A DNA stretch of 64,000 nt from CAZJCK01 sp964544635 (GTDB taxonomy: Bacteria; Zixibacteria; MSB-5A5; GN15; FEB-12). Location of the stretch: positions 51,776 to 115,775 of the forward strand of contig CAZJCK010000002.1 of the NCBI GenBank assembly GCA_964544635.1, given 5' to 3'. The position numbers were made by a program, and so were the translations under genes. Position 1 is the stretch's first letter; every line of letters begins with the position of its first letter. A model generated the notes under the pieces. It was not told the DNA's origin. It was given only the letters and a program-made list of their open reading frames with translations, and made no database searches. Positions 17,462 through 26,324 of the stretch are shown here, in pieces.

Positions 17462-18412
17462 ATGAATTATCGCAGGGTTGGCAGCAGCGGCCTGAAAATT
17501 TCAGAAATTTCACTCGGCGCCTGGCTGACATACGGCGGCTCGGTCGACGACAAGCGGACGGCCGGTATCGTCAAGGCGGCTGTCGATGCCGGGATCAACT
17601 TCATTGACCTGGCCGACATCTACACCAAGGGGGAGGCGGAAAAGACTGTCGGCAAAGCAATTACCGGCATGACCCGGTCCGACCTGGTCATTTCCAGCAA
17701 ACTATTCTGGCCGATGAGCGACAATGTGAACGATCGCGGTCTGTCGCGTAAGCACATTATGGAGTCGATCGACAAGAGCCTCCAGCGCCTCGGAACCGAT
17801 TATCTCGACCTGTATTTCTGCCATCGCTTCGATGAGGCGACGCCGGTCGAGGAGACAGTGCGGGCGATGGACGACCTGGTGCGGCAGGGGAAAATCCTGT
17901 ACTGGGGGACGTCGGTGTGGAGCGCCGCCCAGATCGAGCGGGCCGTCGGCATTGCCGACCGTTGCAACTGCTACCGCCCGGTGGTCGAGCAGCCGCGCTA
18001 CAACATGATCCACCGCGACATCGAACCGGAAGTCATGCCGACGTGCGAGCGATATGGCATGGGCCTGGTGGTATGGTCGCCGCTGGCGCAGGGACTGCTG
18101 ACGGGGAAGTACAACGACGGCATCCCCAAAGACAGTCGCGGCGGCAACACCAGCTGGCTGGAGCATGATTTGAACGAACAAAACCTGGCGCCAGTTAAAC
18201 AACTGGCCAATGTGGCGAACGATTTGGGCATTACCATCGCGCAACTGGCTCTCGCCTGGGTATTGAGGCGACGCGAGGTCAGTTGCGCCATTATCGGCGC
18301 GACCTCGCCGGACCAGGTGACGGAAAACGTGAAGGCCTCTGAAGTACGCCTCGAACCGTCCGCGATCGAACGGATCGAGCAGATCCTGGGGAATGACCCG
18401 ACCGCCAACTGA
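17462..18412 (+). CDS. Aldo/keto reductase, KCNAB/YghZ-like branch
   Basis: A 316-aa NADPH-dependent TIM-barrel oxidoreductase. The AKR catalytic tetrad is intact: D49 and Y54 in FIDLADIYTKGEAE, K80 and H121. The C-terminal IIGATSPDQVTENVKA is the NADPH adenine-binding motif of the voltage-gated potassium-channel beta-subunit branch. The substrate is unknown. An AGGAT element precedes the ATG. It is followed after 26 bp by the DinB-like gene, so the two may share a transcript. Confidence 0.9.
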   Translation: MNYRRVGSSGLKISEISLGAWLTYGGSVDDKRTAGIVKAAVDAGINFIDLADIYTKGEAEKTVGKAITGMTRSDLVISSKLFWPMSDNVNDRGLSRKHIMESIDKSLQRLGTDYLDLYFCHRFDEATPVEETVRAMDDLVRQGKILYWGTSVWSAAQIERAVGIADRCNCYRPVVEQPRYNMIHRDIEPEVMPTCERYGMGLVVWSPLAQGLLTGKYNDGIPKDSRGGNTSWLEHDLNEQNLAPVKQLANVANDLGITIAQLALAWVLRRREVSCAIIGATSPDQVTENVKASEVRLEPSAIERIEQILGNDPTAN

Positions 18413-18438
18413 GAGATAACACAGCCGCAGGAGCTTAC

Positions 18439-18942
18439 ATGTTCAGGTCAATTGCAGAGTTTGAGCAGTACTGGATCAAGGAGCGTGATGTCACCATGGC
18501 GCTGATGGCGGCATTGACCGACGAAAGCCTCGCCACCGAGGTGGCGCCGGGGCACCGAACGCTTGGTCGTCTGGCCTGGCATCTCGCTAAAACTGTTCCG
18601 GAAATCATGAACGAGACCGGCCTGACCCTCAAGTCGGTCGATCCGAAGGCAGAGGCGCCGATGTCGGCCGATGCCATCCTTGAAGCATACGCCAAAGTGA
18701 GCGAGGAACTGCTTGCCCGACTTGACAGCGAATGGACCGATGACGACCTCCTGGTCGAGGACAACATGTTCGGGGAGATGTGGCAGCGTGGTTTCTCCCT
18801 CTATGCCCTCATCCTGCACCAGGTGCACCATCGCGGCCAGATGACGGTACTGATGCGCCAGGCCGGATTGGTGGTGCCGGACGTATACGGTCCGGCCAAG
18901 GAGGGCTGGGAGAAGTTCGGCATGAAACCGCCGGAGCTGTGA
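18439..18942 (+). CDS. DinB/YfiT-like metal-binding four-helix protein
   Basis: A 167-aa DinB-superfamily protein. The His triad that holds a divalent metal in this fold is present as H48 (LAWHLA) with H127 and H131 (LHQVHHRGQMTVLMRQ). Family members include thiol-dependent (bacillithiol/mycothiol) transferases and many uncharacterised proteins. The exact reaction cannot be read from sequence. Confidence 0.85.
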   Translation: MFRSIAEFEQYWIKERDVTMALMAALTDESLATEVAPGHRTLGRLAWHLAKTVPEIMNETGLTLKSVDPKAEAPMSADAILEAYAKVSEELLARLDSEWTDDDLLVEDNMFGEMWQRGFSLYALILHQVHHRGQMTVLMRQAGLVVPDVYGPAKEGWEKFGMKPPEL

Positions 18943-18955
18943 TGACTGTCAGGAT

Positions 18956-18983
18956 AAGAAAACGGCCCCAACTTTTGGGGCCG
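18956..18983 (-). terminator. Terminator after the response-regulator operon
   Basis: A 9-bp stem (18963-18971 with 18975-18983, 3-nt loop) is followed on the minus strand by TTTTCTTATC. Convergent genes flank it, and only the minus strand has the T-run. Confidence 0.85.
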
Positions 18984-19011
18984 CCGGCATATTCGCAATT
19001 CTACACGATCG

Positions 19012-19530
19012 TTAGACGAATGTCTTGACGATCTCCTTGTGCAAGCCCTGTAACTCGCCGTAGGCGTGATTGATCTGCGCGATCTTCTGCTGCAAATTGC
19101 GCATCAGCTTTTGGCGCTCGATGCCGTTGCGCAGGATGATCAGGAGATCGTCGTTGTCCCAGGGTTTTTCGATATACTGGTACAGCCCCACCTCATTGAT
19201 CGCCTTGATGGCATTTTCCTTGTCGGCATAACCGGTCAAAATGATGCGCGGGATCTCAGGTTTGATATCGCGCACTTTGCCGAGGAACGTGATACCGTCC
19301 ATTTCCGGCATGAGGTAGTCTGACACAACCACCGACACGTAGTTGTCTTCAACAAACGCCAGGGCTTCTTTAGCCGACTTGAAGGTTTCCACGGCATAGT
19401 CGGTTTCGAGGTTCAGAAAGGAACTGAGCGAGGTAAGCACCATCTCCTCGTCGTCGACCAGTATGATCGTTTCCTTGTCAGCCTCGGGCTGGGGCGCCTG
19501 GCTTTTCTGTTTATCGCCGTCGTCGGCCAT
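19012..19530 (-). CDS. Single-domain response regulator with C-terminal helix
   Basis: A 172-aa receiver: acidic pocket LVDDEE, phospho-acceptor D71 (VSDYLMPEMDG), T99 and K122 (EKPW), followed by a coiled-coil tail (about 130-165) and no DNA-binding domain. The LTGYADKENAIKAIN block is typical of HD-GYP/PP2C-linked receivers. It is 3 bp downstream of the next gene and its receiver is a close copy of that protein's receiver. It probably acts by protein-protein contact. Confidence 0.92.
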   Translation of the reverse strand: MADDGDKQKSQAPQPEADKETIILVDDEEMVLTSLSSFLNLETDYAVETFKSAKEALAFVEDNYVSVVVSDYLMPEMDGITFLGKVRDIKPEIPRIILTGYADKENAIKAINEVGLYQYIEKPWDNDDLLIILRNGIERQKLMRNLQQKIAQINHAYGELQGLHKEIVKTFV

Positions 19531-19533
19531 TCC

Positions 19534-20769
19534 CTACTCCTCGTTTGTCTGTATAGCCATGCCCAGTATGGTCATGTCGTCTTTATACGCACCGTTTTCG
19601 GCATAATCGTTCGCGGCCCGGGTTAGCAGTGTCACGATTTCACGGACCGATTTACCGGAGCACTGCTGCAGCAGATCGACCAGGCCGTCATCGATGAACA
19701 GTCGACCATCAGCATTGGTCGCCTCGGTCAAACCGTCGGTATACAATAACATGCATTCGCCCGGATGCAAGTCGATAGTGTGTTCATCACCCGAGCGGAA
19801 CTGGTTATCATCCACCACGCCCAAAAGCAACCCCTCGGCGGGGATGCGGGCAGCGCTGTCGTCTTTCCGGATTAGATACGGATGCGGCAGCCCGCCGTTC
19901 GATATTCTTGCCTGCCGGGCGTCGGTATCGACAACCGCCACCACCCCGGCAATAAATATATCGCTGGGCAGGCCGGTGTAGAGGACCTTGTTCATGCCCC
20001 GTAGAATTTCGGCCGGCCCGGCTGTGCTGCCGGCGAAGGCGCTGAAGGCGAACTTGAGCAGGGCAGTCGACAGCGATGCCTGCACACCGTGGCCGGTGGC
20101 GTCGGCGACCAGCACCCCGAACCGTCCGTCGGCCAGCTTGATGACATCATAGAAATCACCACCCACATCCATGGCCGGCTGGTAGGTAGCGACCAGGTCG
20201 AGGTTGGGGATATCGGCATCTCCGCCGGGCAACAAGCGCTGCTGCAGCTCTCTGGCCATTGTCAGTTCGCGGCGCAGCTCGTGACCGTCCCGAACCAGCC
20301 GTTCCCGATCGGCCAGCACCCGATCGAGCTCTTTGATCTTCTGGTTGAGCGAGGTGCGCAGGCCGCTGTCGGACAGGGCGTTGCGGATGACCAGCTTGAG
20401 GTGGTCGTTGTCCCATGGCTTTTCGATATACTGGTACAGGCCGACCTGGTTGATCGCCTTGATGGCATTTTCCTTGTCGGCATAGCCCGTCAGGATAATC
20501 CGCGGCACCTCGGGATACAACTCGCGAGCCTTGGTCAAAAACTCGAGGCCGTCCATTTCCGGCATGAGAAAATCGGACACGATGACATCGACCGGCTGCG
20601 CCTGAAGATAGCCGAGGGCTTCGGCCGGAGACTGGTAGCTTACCGGCTGGTAATCGGTTTCGATCTCGAGCATCGATGACAGTGAGACGGTTACCATCTC
20701 CTCGTCATCGACAATCATCACCCGTGGTGTGTGAGCGGCCAACGGTTGCGATTCCAGAGGTGCTGTCAT
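19534..20769 (-). CDS. Response regulator with PP2C-type (RsbU/SpoIIE-like) phosphatase output
   Basis: A 411-aa protein: receiver (about 16-135, acceptor Asp in VSDFLMPEMDG, Lys in EKPW), coiled-coil linker (140-190), then a SpoIIE/RsbU-type metal-dependent phosphatase with AMDVGGDFYDV, VADATGHGVQA and LYTDGLTEATNADG plus a final KDDMTIL Asp. Such enzymes dephosphorylate anti-anti-sigma factors in partner-switching. No STAS or anti-sigma gene is adjacent. The ATG at 20769 has AGGAT upstream; an in-frame start at 20823 is possible. Confidence 0.92.
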   Translation of the reverse strand: MTAPLESQPLAAHTPRVMIVDDEEMVTVSLSSMLEIETDYQPVSYQSPAEALGYLQAQPVDVIVSDFLMPEMDGLEFLTKARELYPEVPRIILTGYADKENAIKAINQVGLYQYIEKPWDNDHLKLVIRNALSDSGLRTSLNQKIKELDRVLADRERLVRDGHELRRELTMARELQQRLLPGGDADIPNLDLVATYQPAMDVGGDFYDVIKLADGRFGVLVADATGHGVQASLSTALLKFAFSAFAGSTAGPAEILRGMNKVLYTGLPSDIFIAGVVAVVDTDARQARISNGGLPHPYLIRKDDSAARIPAEGLLLGVVDDNQFRSGDEHTIDLHPGECMLLYTDGLTEATNADGRLFIDDGLVDLLQQCSGKSVREIVTLLTRAANDYAENGAYKDDMTILGMAIQTNEE

Positions 20770-20880
20770 AGTTGCGTTATCCTGACACTTTTCATACTGC
20801 CGATGGCTCGGCCCGAGTGACATTTCGCTATTAGAATCGTCGTTCGCGCCGTGCCAACATTACAACCCTGCTCCATATAG

Positions 20881-21315
20881 TCAGTTCCCACCGGCGCCGA
20901 CCCGTCGCGCCAGGCCGCGCAATCGCCGGACTACCGTCTTGAGCACCGCCTCGGTGATCTGCACATGATCGGCCAGCAGGTCGATGAAGTCGTCACGGTC
21001 AATGCACAGGAGACGGCTGTCTTCGGTGACGACGGCATCTACCACCCGCGGCTCGTCGTCGAACAACGCCCAGGTGCCGAACGCCTCGTGTTCCCGGGCC
21101 GTGGTAATCTCTTCATCCTGCTGGGTCAGCCGGACATTACCGTGAACGACCAGGTACAGGGCATCCGAGCGGTCTCCCTCGCGAAAAATCGTATCCCCCT
21201 TGTCAAAGCGAACCTCCTCGGCGATCGCCGCCAGGTACTGGAGCTGTTCGGTCGGGACATCGGAGAAGACGTCGATCTTTTGCAGGATGATGACTTTTTC
21301 GACTATCGTGAGCAT
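20881..21315 (-). CDS. Cyclic-nucleotide-binding-domain protein with atypical phosphate cassette
   Basis: A stand-alone 144-aa cNMP-binding beta-roll: KGDTIFREGDRSDALYLVVHG followed by FGTWALFDDEPRVVDAV. The usual phosphate-binding cassette is FGE(x)nPR; here the Glu that contacts the ribose is Thr, so cAMP binding is doubtful. It lies just downstream of the transporter-like HEAT protein. In related genomes such a domain is often fused to the C-terminus of that kind of protein, so this may be the split-off module. The ATG at 21315 has AAGGAAG upstream. Confidence 0.85.
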   Translation of the reverse strand: MLTIVEKVIILQKIDVFSDVPTEQLQYLAAIAEEVRFDKGDTIFREGDRSDALYLVVHGNVRLTQQDEEITTAREHEAFGTWALFDDEPRVVDAVVTEDSRLLCIDRDDFIDLLADHVQITEAVLKTVVRRLRGLARRVGAGGN

Positions 21316-21388
21316 GCGGCTGTGTTTCTTCCTTATGATTAGACGTCCAACATAGACATTGTGGCGCGCACAATCAAGCGGCCCCGGC

Positions 21389-24133
21389 TCAACTGATAAC
21401 GGCGCGCGCGGTTTCCCGCACGGTCGGGTGGGCATCATCGGCGGCCGCTTCAATGCGACGGCGCAGCCGGGGCGAGAGCGAAGACGACGATGCGTAGATG
21501 GCGCAGCTTTTCAACCACGGATCATTTCCATCGAGCAGGTAGGCGAGCGCCTCTTCGCGGCCGTCGAAGCGCTGGCCGAACAGCTCTTCCCCCTTGCGTA
21601 TGAGCGTGGCCGACGGCAGGTTATCGAGAATCGGCAACAGGTAGCGCTTGATGCCTGAGTGAATCAGGTTGTCGAGGAACTCAATGGCGTTGGCGCGCAT
21701 CGCGCGTTCACTACTGACAATGCCCTGCCAGGCGGAATAGATATCGTCGGGCGGGTAGCGCAACCCGAGCAGGCGAAAGATCCGTTCGAGATTGGCGGTC
21801 TGTTTCTCTTCGAGGGCGCGTTGCAGCAGGCTGTCGGCAGCCGAGACGGCGCCACCCTTGACCGCCAGTACATTGGCAATGGCGTAGTACATGCGGGTCT
21901 GTTCGACCAGGGCGGCATCGACCGACTCGGCCGGGAAGCGCAGCTCGGGGTGGCGGGCCCGCAGCTTGTTCAACGCTTTCATAACATAGAAGGTCAGTTC
22001 CGGCTCGACCGTCGAGAGAGCCTCGACCAGGCTGTCGACGGTCGCCTGGATCGGCAGCCCGACCATGGTCCGGGGGATATGGCGACGGATCTCCATTGCC
22101 AGATCGGGGCGCTGCAGATCGTCGGCCAGCCGGAGCAGCACCGTGGGACCGTAAGCCGCGATGGCCCGGCCGGCATCGGGCCGGAACCTGCGGTCGCGCA
22201 ACAGCTCGATCAGGCGCGGCAGCAGCAGCAGGTCTTTCAGTTCAGCGATACCGGCGATGGTCGCACGCACCGCCCGCGCGGAATCACTGTCGAGCATCCG
22301 TTCCAAGTACGCTGCAAATTCCGGATGCGAAAAACTCCCCAGCGAGCGCAGGAATATAACCAGAGTCGGGTCGCGGTCGTCGAGTTGATCGGCTACCCGC
22401 TGCGCCAGGGCCGGGGTGACGGCTTCACGTTCGCTGTCGCTTCCATGCCGTCCGACACAGGCAATGGCGGTGGCAGCCAGCTGTGGATTATCGGCGGCAA
22501 GATACGAGGCGATCAGTTGTGAACGCCGCCCGGCATCGTTAAGCAGGTAGCGCATCGCCTCGATGCGTACCTCCGGGTCGGCGTCGGCAAGCAGCCGCTC
22601 GGCCTCGCCGGTTACGGCCGGGTCGCGATCGACATGCAACAACGACAATACACGCCGCCGCACCTCTGGTGAATCATGCTCCAGCAACGGCGGCAGGTGG
22701 GCCAGCACGCCGGCATCGTTGACCGACTCGAGCATCGTCAGGGCATAGACGACCTCACGTTCATTGCGGCTCTGCAGCGAAGCGAGCAGGCTCTTGATGG
22801 TTGATGACTCCCCAATGGCGTGTCTGATTTCACTCAAGTCGATCTCCCGGCGCTGCAGCGCCGTGCGGAAGGCGTTTACATACTCAATACGGATTTTCAG
22901 GCAGAACACGATCCAGAGTGCGATGACACCGATGACGACCAGGGCAATCTGCGGCACCGAGAAGTCGAGCACCACCGTGAGCAGCAAGAGGAGTACGCCG
23001 GCCAGACCACGGAACCAGCGATCGACGAACATGTCGATGAACACCTTGGTGCGTTCCTTGACATCCAGAGGTACCGGCAGGTACAGCAGTTCACGACCGG
23101 TCTTGTCGAGCGAGTACTCGAAGGCGGCATCGGTGCCCCGAAGCAGCACCGCGGCGATGATGCCGGGGAAGACGAACAGCCCGACCGAGCCTAAGAGTAG
23201 TCCGACCGGCATAAACAGGATCACGCCGCCAACGCCCACCCATCGTAAGAGGCGTTGTACCAGGAGCAGTTGCAGCAGCAACGACACCAGGCTGAGACGG
23301 CCGTAGAACTGGCCGAGGAACGACGCCAGTTCACGTTCCTGCGTGAAGGTCGCGACCGAGATCGTCTTGAACTGGTAGTCGACCAGCGTTCCCGCCATCA
23401 TGGCGGCGGCGATGATACCGACGATGAGGCGGAGGTGACGATGGCGCGCCACTGTGCGGAGGCTGTCCCGAAAGCCGGCTGCGTGGGGCCGCACGGTCGA
23501 GCGGCGGCGCGGGCGGGCGCGGCGCTCGTCCAGGCGCCGCCAGATGAGGAAACTCAGACAGGTACAGACCAGCAGGAAACCGCCGCAGAAATACAACAGA
23601 TCGGGGGTGGCTATGCCACCCTCGGATACCAGAAACGCGGTCACCTCCCCGCCGACAAAGGAACCGATGATGGCGCTCGAGCCGAGCAGTACAAAAATGC
23701 GCTTGGCCTGGGTGGCATCGTACACGGCGTTGGCCATCAGCCAGAATTGCGATACCGTCAGTATGCCGTAGATGCTGACCCAGATATAAAAGACATAGAA
23801 CACCCAGCCGTGCTGGAGATTCAGCAGCAGCCGCAGTACGACGATGCACCCGACGAGCAGCAGGGTGGTAATGTTGATGAGCCGGGACAGTCGAAAGCGA
23901 CGGCTGGCGCGGGCGTACAGGCCGGTCAGCGGCGCGACAATCACGGCTATGAGTATGAAGACGAACGGTAACTGCTCGGCGCCGAGTTCGACCAGAAAGA
24001 GTGAGTCGCGCGCCGGTTTCAGAAAGTAGTATGTCACCATCACCAGGAAGTAATACAGTGACATGAGGACGGTGATAGCGACCTCCCCCGGGCGAACATC
24101 GATAATGGACGACAGCCGCGGTTTCGACAGCAT
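21389..24133 (-). CDS. ATP/ADP-translocase-like membrane protein with HEAT-repeat C-terminus
   Basis: A 914-aa two-part protein. Residues about 15-420 form roughly 12 TM helices resembling the NTT/Tlc nucleotide-transporter branch of the MFS (YYFLVMVTYYFLKPARDSLF near the start is the family's first helix). Residues about 430-914 are alpha-helical HEAT-type repeats, with recurring AAI-C-GRHG / VRAT-AGIAEL / VRETARAV units. Together with the downstream cNMP-binding protein it probably forms a membrane complex. Transport of nucleotides is not shown; many such chimeras are uncharacterised. Confidence 0.85.
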   Translation of the reverse strand: MLSKPRLSSIIDVRPGEVAITVLMSLYYFLVMVTYYFLKPARDSLFLVELGAEQLPFVFILIAVIVAPLTGLYARASRRFRLSRLINITTLLLVGCIVVLRLLLNLQHGWVFYVFYIWVSIYGILTVSQFWLMANAVYDATQAKRIFVLLGSSAIIGSFVGGEVTAFLVSEGGIATPDLLYFCGGFLLVCTCLSFLIWRRLDERRARPRRRSTVRPHAAGFRDSLRTVARHRHLRLIVGIIAAAMMAGTLVDYQFKTISVATFTQERELASFLGQFYGRLSLVSLLLQLLLVQRLLRWVGVGGVILFMPVGLLLGSVGLFVFPGIIAAVLLRGTDAAFEYSLDKTGRELLYLPVPLDVKERTKVFIDMFVDRWFRGLAGVLLLLLTVVLDFSVPQIALVVIGVIALWIVFCLKIRIEYVNAFRTALQRREIDLSEIRHAIGESSTIKSLLASLQSRNEREVVYALTMLESVNDAGVLAHLPPLLEHDSPEVRRRVLSLLHVDRDPAVTGEAERLLADADPEVRIEAMRYLLNDAGRRSQLIASYLAADNPQLAATAIACVGRHGSDSEREAVTPALAQRVADQLDDRDPTLVIFLRSLGSFSHPEFAAYLERMLDSDSARAVRATIAGIAELKDLLLLPRLIELLRDRRFRPDAGRAIAAYGPTVLLRLADDLQRPDLAMEIRRHIPRTMVGLPIQATVDSLVEALSTVEPELTFYVMKALNKLRARHPELRFPAESVDAALVEQTRMYYAIANVLAVKGGAVSAADSLLQRALEEKQTANLERIFRLLGLRYPPDDIYSAWQGIVSSERAMRANAIEFLDNLIHSGIKRYLLPILDNLPSATLIRKGEELFGQRFDGREEALAYLLDGNDPWLKSCAIYASSSSLSPRLRRRIEAAADDAHPTVRETARAVIS

Positions 24134-24134
24134 C

Positions 24135-26324
24135 TCAGGTCCGTTTCACGCGGTGCTCAAGGTCGTGCGGAAATCTGAGGATGAACGTGTTGCGCGAAGC
24201 CGAGGTGTCGATCGCTATGACACCCTCGTGGCGCTGCAGGATCTGGTAGGCGATGGCAAGATCGAGGGCCATACTCATGCGCCCGCGCTCGGCGACGAAT
24301 CCCGGGTCGAACATGTGCGACTGCTCGGCTTCCGAAAGCGTCGGGCCGTTATCGGCTACTGAAACCGCGATCGACTCGCCCTGTCGCTCGAGCCTGATAT
24401 CGATGCGACCACCATCTGCCGGTACAACCGCGAGCGCCCGCCTGACAATGTACATGATCGCCTGATTCAGCGGCCCGGGGTAGCAGACGACCGGTCCCGG
24501 ATGATCGCTCGATATGCCGACGGCAACGCCTTTTCTGTCGATGTCGTACCGCAGCATCGCGATCACATCCTCAATCGCGGCACCGAGGTCGACCGGTTTG
24601 AGTTCGGCTTCATCAAGCCGCGCGAAACTGCGCAGGCGGCGGACGATCTCGGCGATACGCGTCAGGCTGCTCTGTACCACCGAACTGCTCTGGTCGATGA
24701 TATTGAGCAGTCGGGGAATGTCGTCCCCCGACCCGCTGCTCTCGAACGACTTGTTGAGTCTCTCGACAGCGCGGGAGAGATTCTGGTTGGACGATCGCAG
24801 CGCTCCCACCGGCGTGTTGAATTCGTGCGATACGCCGGCCACCAGCTGCCCCAGCGCCGCCATTTTCTCCGACTGGACCAGTTGCGCCTGGGTCTTGTGC
24901 AGCTGACGATTGGTTGCTTCGAGCGCATGCATCGCCTGCTCCAGCTTACGCGCTTCCTCGAGTTCCCTGCGCTGGTGGGCGAGATCCTTCTCCAGCATTT
25001 CGCGGCGGGATACTTCTTCCATGCTGCGGCGCTGCTGTTCGAGGTTTTCCTGCGACAGGCGCCTCACTTCATCCAATCGGCGCGACAGGTGCAGGTTGGT
25101 GGTCGCGAAGTTGCGGGCCAGGTGGATGGACATCGTCAGCATGAGGACCCCGAATCCGTACATGTAGAGAAACCGGACGTACTCCCCGAATATACTGAAT
25201 ACCCGCAGATAGCCGAACATCGATATACTGCTGGTGATAATGAGCACGGCGAAGCCGACGCCTATCAAACGGGCGCCGGGCCGGCCGCGATACGCCGCCA
25301 GGGCAATCACACGAATCGTCTCAATGAACCCGAGGACCACGAACAGATCAAAGCTGTGGCGCCACAGCCACGACGGCCAGGTCAGCGCCGCCACCGCCAA
25401 AAGCGCGCCGATCGGTATGAGCAGTTTGAAGACAATGCCGAGCCGTCCGAGGTACAGCCGGTGTACGAAGTGGACGACGGCGAAAGTCACACCGAGGAGA
25501 GCAAGTTGCGCCAGCTTGAGTCGCACGATAAACTCTGACAGGCTCTCGGCGTGGTCGACACTCGGCGGCAGATAGGCGGCCGCGGCCAGGAAAAAGGCGA
25601 CGATAGCGAAGTCGCGGTTTTCAGTCAGCGGTCGGTAGAACAACCACAGCAGCAGGTGAATGACCATGAGCGCCAGGGCAAGCGCGGTGTAGTGGGCCTG
25701 GTGGCGGACTACCTGGATCTCATGGCGGTGAAGCCAGTCGCCGGCATGTTCACTGTGCGCTATCGATACATAGAAGCCCTGCGACTGGCCTTCGGGCGCC
25801 AGCTGCAAAACGTCATGTCCGGAGTAGCGCACCGCCAGCAGATGACTGCCGGCCGCGGTAAACACGATGCGCTCCGGATCAGTACCGTCGGTAAAGGTGG
25901 ATACTTCGTCCTGCACCGAGTGACCGACGGTACCGGCGCGTACCAGCAGGCGCCCGTCAAGGTACAGTTCGGCGGCGCCCAGAATCGTCAGCCGAAAGTC
26001 GATCGGTTCTCCCGCCAGTTCCGGCGGGACCTGCAGGCGCAGGCGGTACCAGCCGAACCCCTCCCACCCGGACGGCTGCTCACCGGCGTCGGTCAGCGTG
26101 ATGGCCGTCGACCAGTGACTGTCGTCATACTCGGGCCGGGCAAAGTGGGCGCTGTCGAAGGGCGAGAAGCGATACGGCGTGAACAGGCCGGCAACCTCCC
26201 CCTGCATCAGGCTGTCGGCCGGCAGGCGATACTCCTGGGCGGCTCCGGAAACCGCCATCATAACGAAGAGTATGACGGCACCCAGTACCCACGATGCAGT
26301 GCGTCCGTCAGGCTTACGCACCAT
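24135..26324 (-). CDS. Membrane sensor histidine kinase homologue with a degenerate ATPase domain
   Basis: A 729-aa protein: signal anchor (10-30), extracytoplasmic beta-sandwich (about 32-200, WYRLRLQVPPELAG as in 7TMR-DISM sensors), seven TM helices (about 210-400), coiled coil (405-485), then HisKA with H500 in GVSHEFNTP. The ATPase half is degraded. The N-box reads NQAIMYIVRRALAVV (from N620), lacking all the Asn residues of NILNNARQA in the neighbour. The G1 box DNGPTL replaces DTGSGI, and the G2 GTGLGL is SMALDL. ATP binding is therefore unlikely. It overlaps the upstream kinase gene by 11 nt and ends 1 bp before the translocase-like gene. Confidence 0.9.
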   Translation of the reverse strand: MVRKPDGRTASWVLGAVILFVMMAVSGAAQEYRLPADSLMQGEVAGLFTPYRFSPFDSAHFARPEYDDSHWSTAITLTDAGEQPSGWEGFGWYRLRLQVPPELAGEPIDFRLTILGAAELYLDGRLLVRAGTVGHSVQDEVSTFTDGTDPERIVFTAAGSHLLAVRYSGHDVLQLAPEGQSQGFYVSIAHSEHAGDWLHRHEIQVVRHQAHYTALALALMVIHLLLWLFYRPLTENRDFAIVAFFLAAAAYLPPSVDHAESLSEFIVRLKLAQLALLGVTFAVVHFVHRLYLGRLGIVFKLLIPIGALLAVAALTWPSWLWRHSFDLFVVLGFIETIRVIALAAYRGRPGARLIGVGFAVLIITSSISMFGYLRVFSIFGEYVRFLYMYGFGVLMLTMSIHLARNFATTNLHLSRRLDEVRRLSQENLEQQRRSMEEVSRREMLEKDLAHQRRELEEARKLEQAMHALEATNRQLHKTQAQLVQSEKMAALGQLVAGVSHEFNTPVGALRSSNQNLSRAVERLNKSFESSGSGDDIPRLLNIIDQSSSVVQSSLTRIAEIVRRLRSFARLDEAELKPVDLGAAIEDVIAMLRYDIDRKGVAVGISSDHPGPVVCYPGPLNQAIMYIVRRALAVVPADGGRIDIRLERQGESIAVSVADNGPTLSEAEQSHMFDPGFVAERGRMSMALDLAIAYQILQRHEGVIAIDTSASRNTFILRFPHDLEHRVKRT

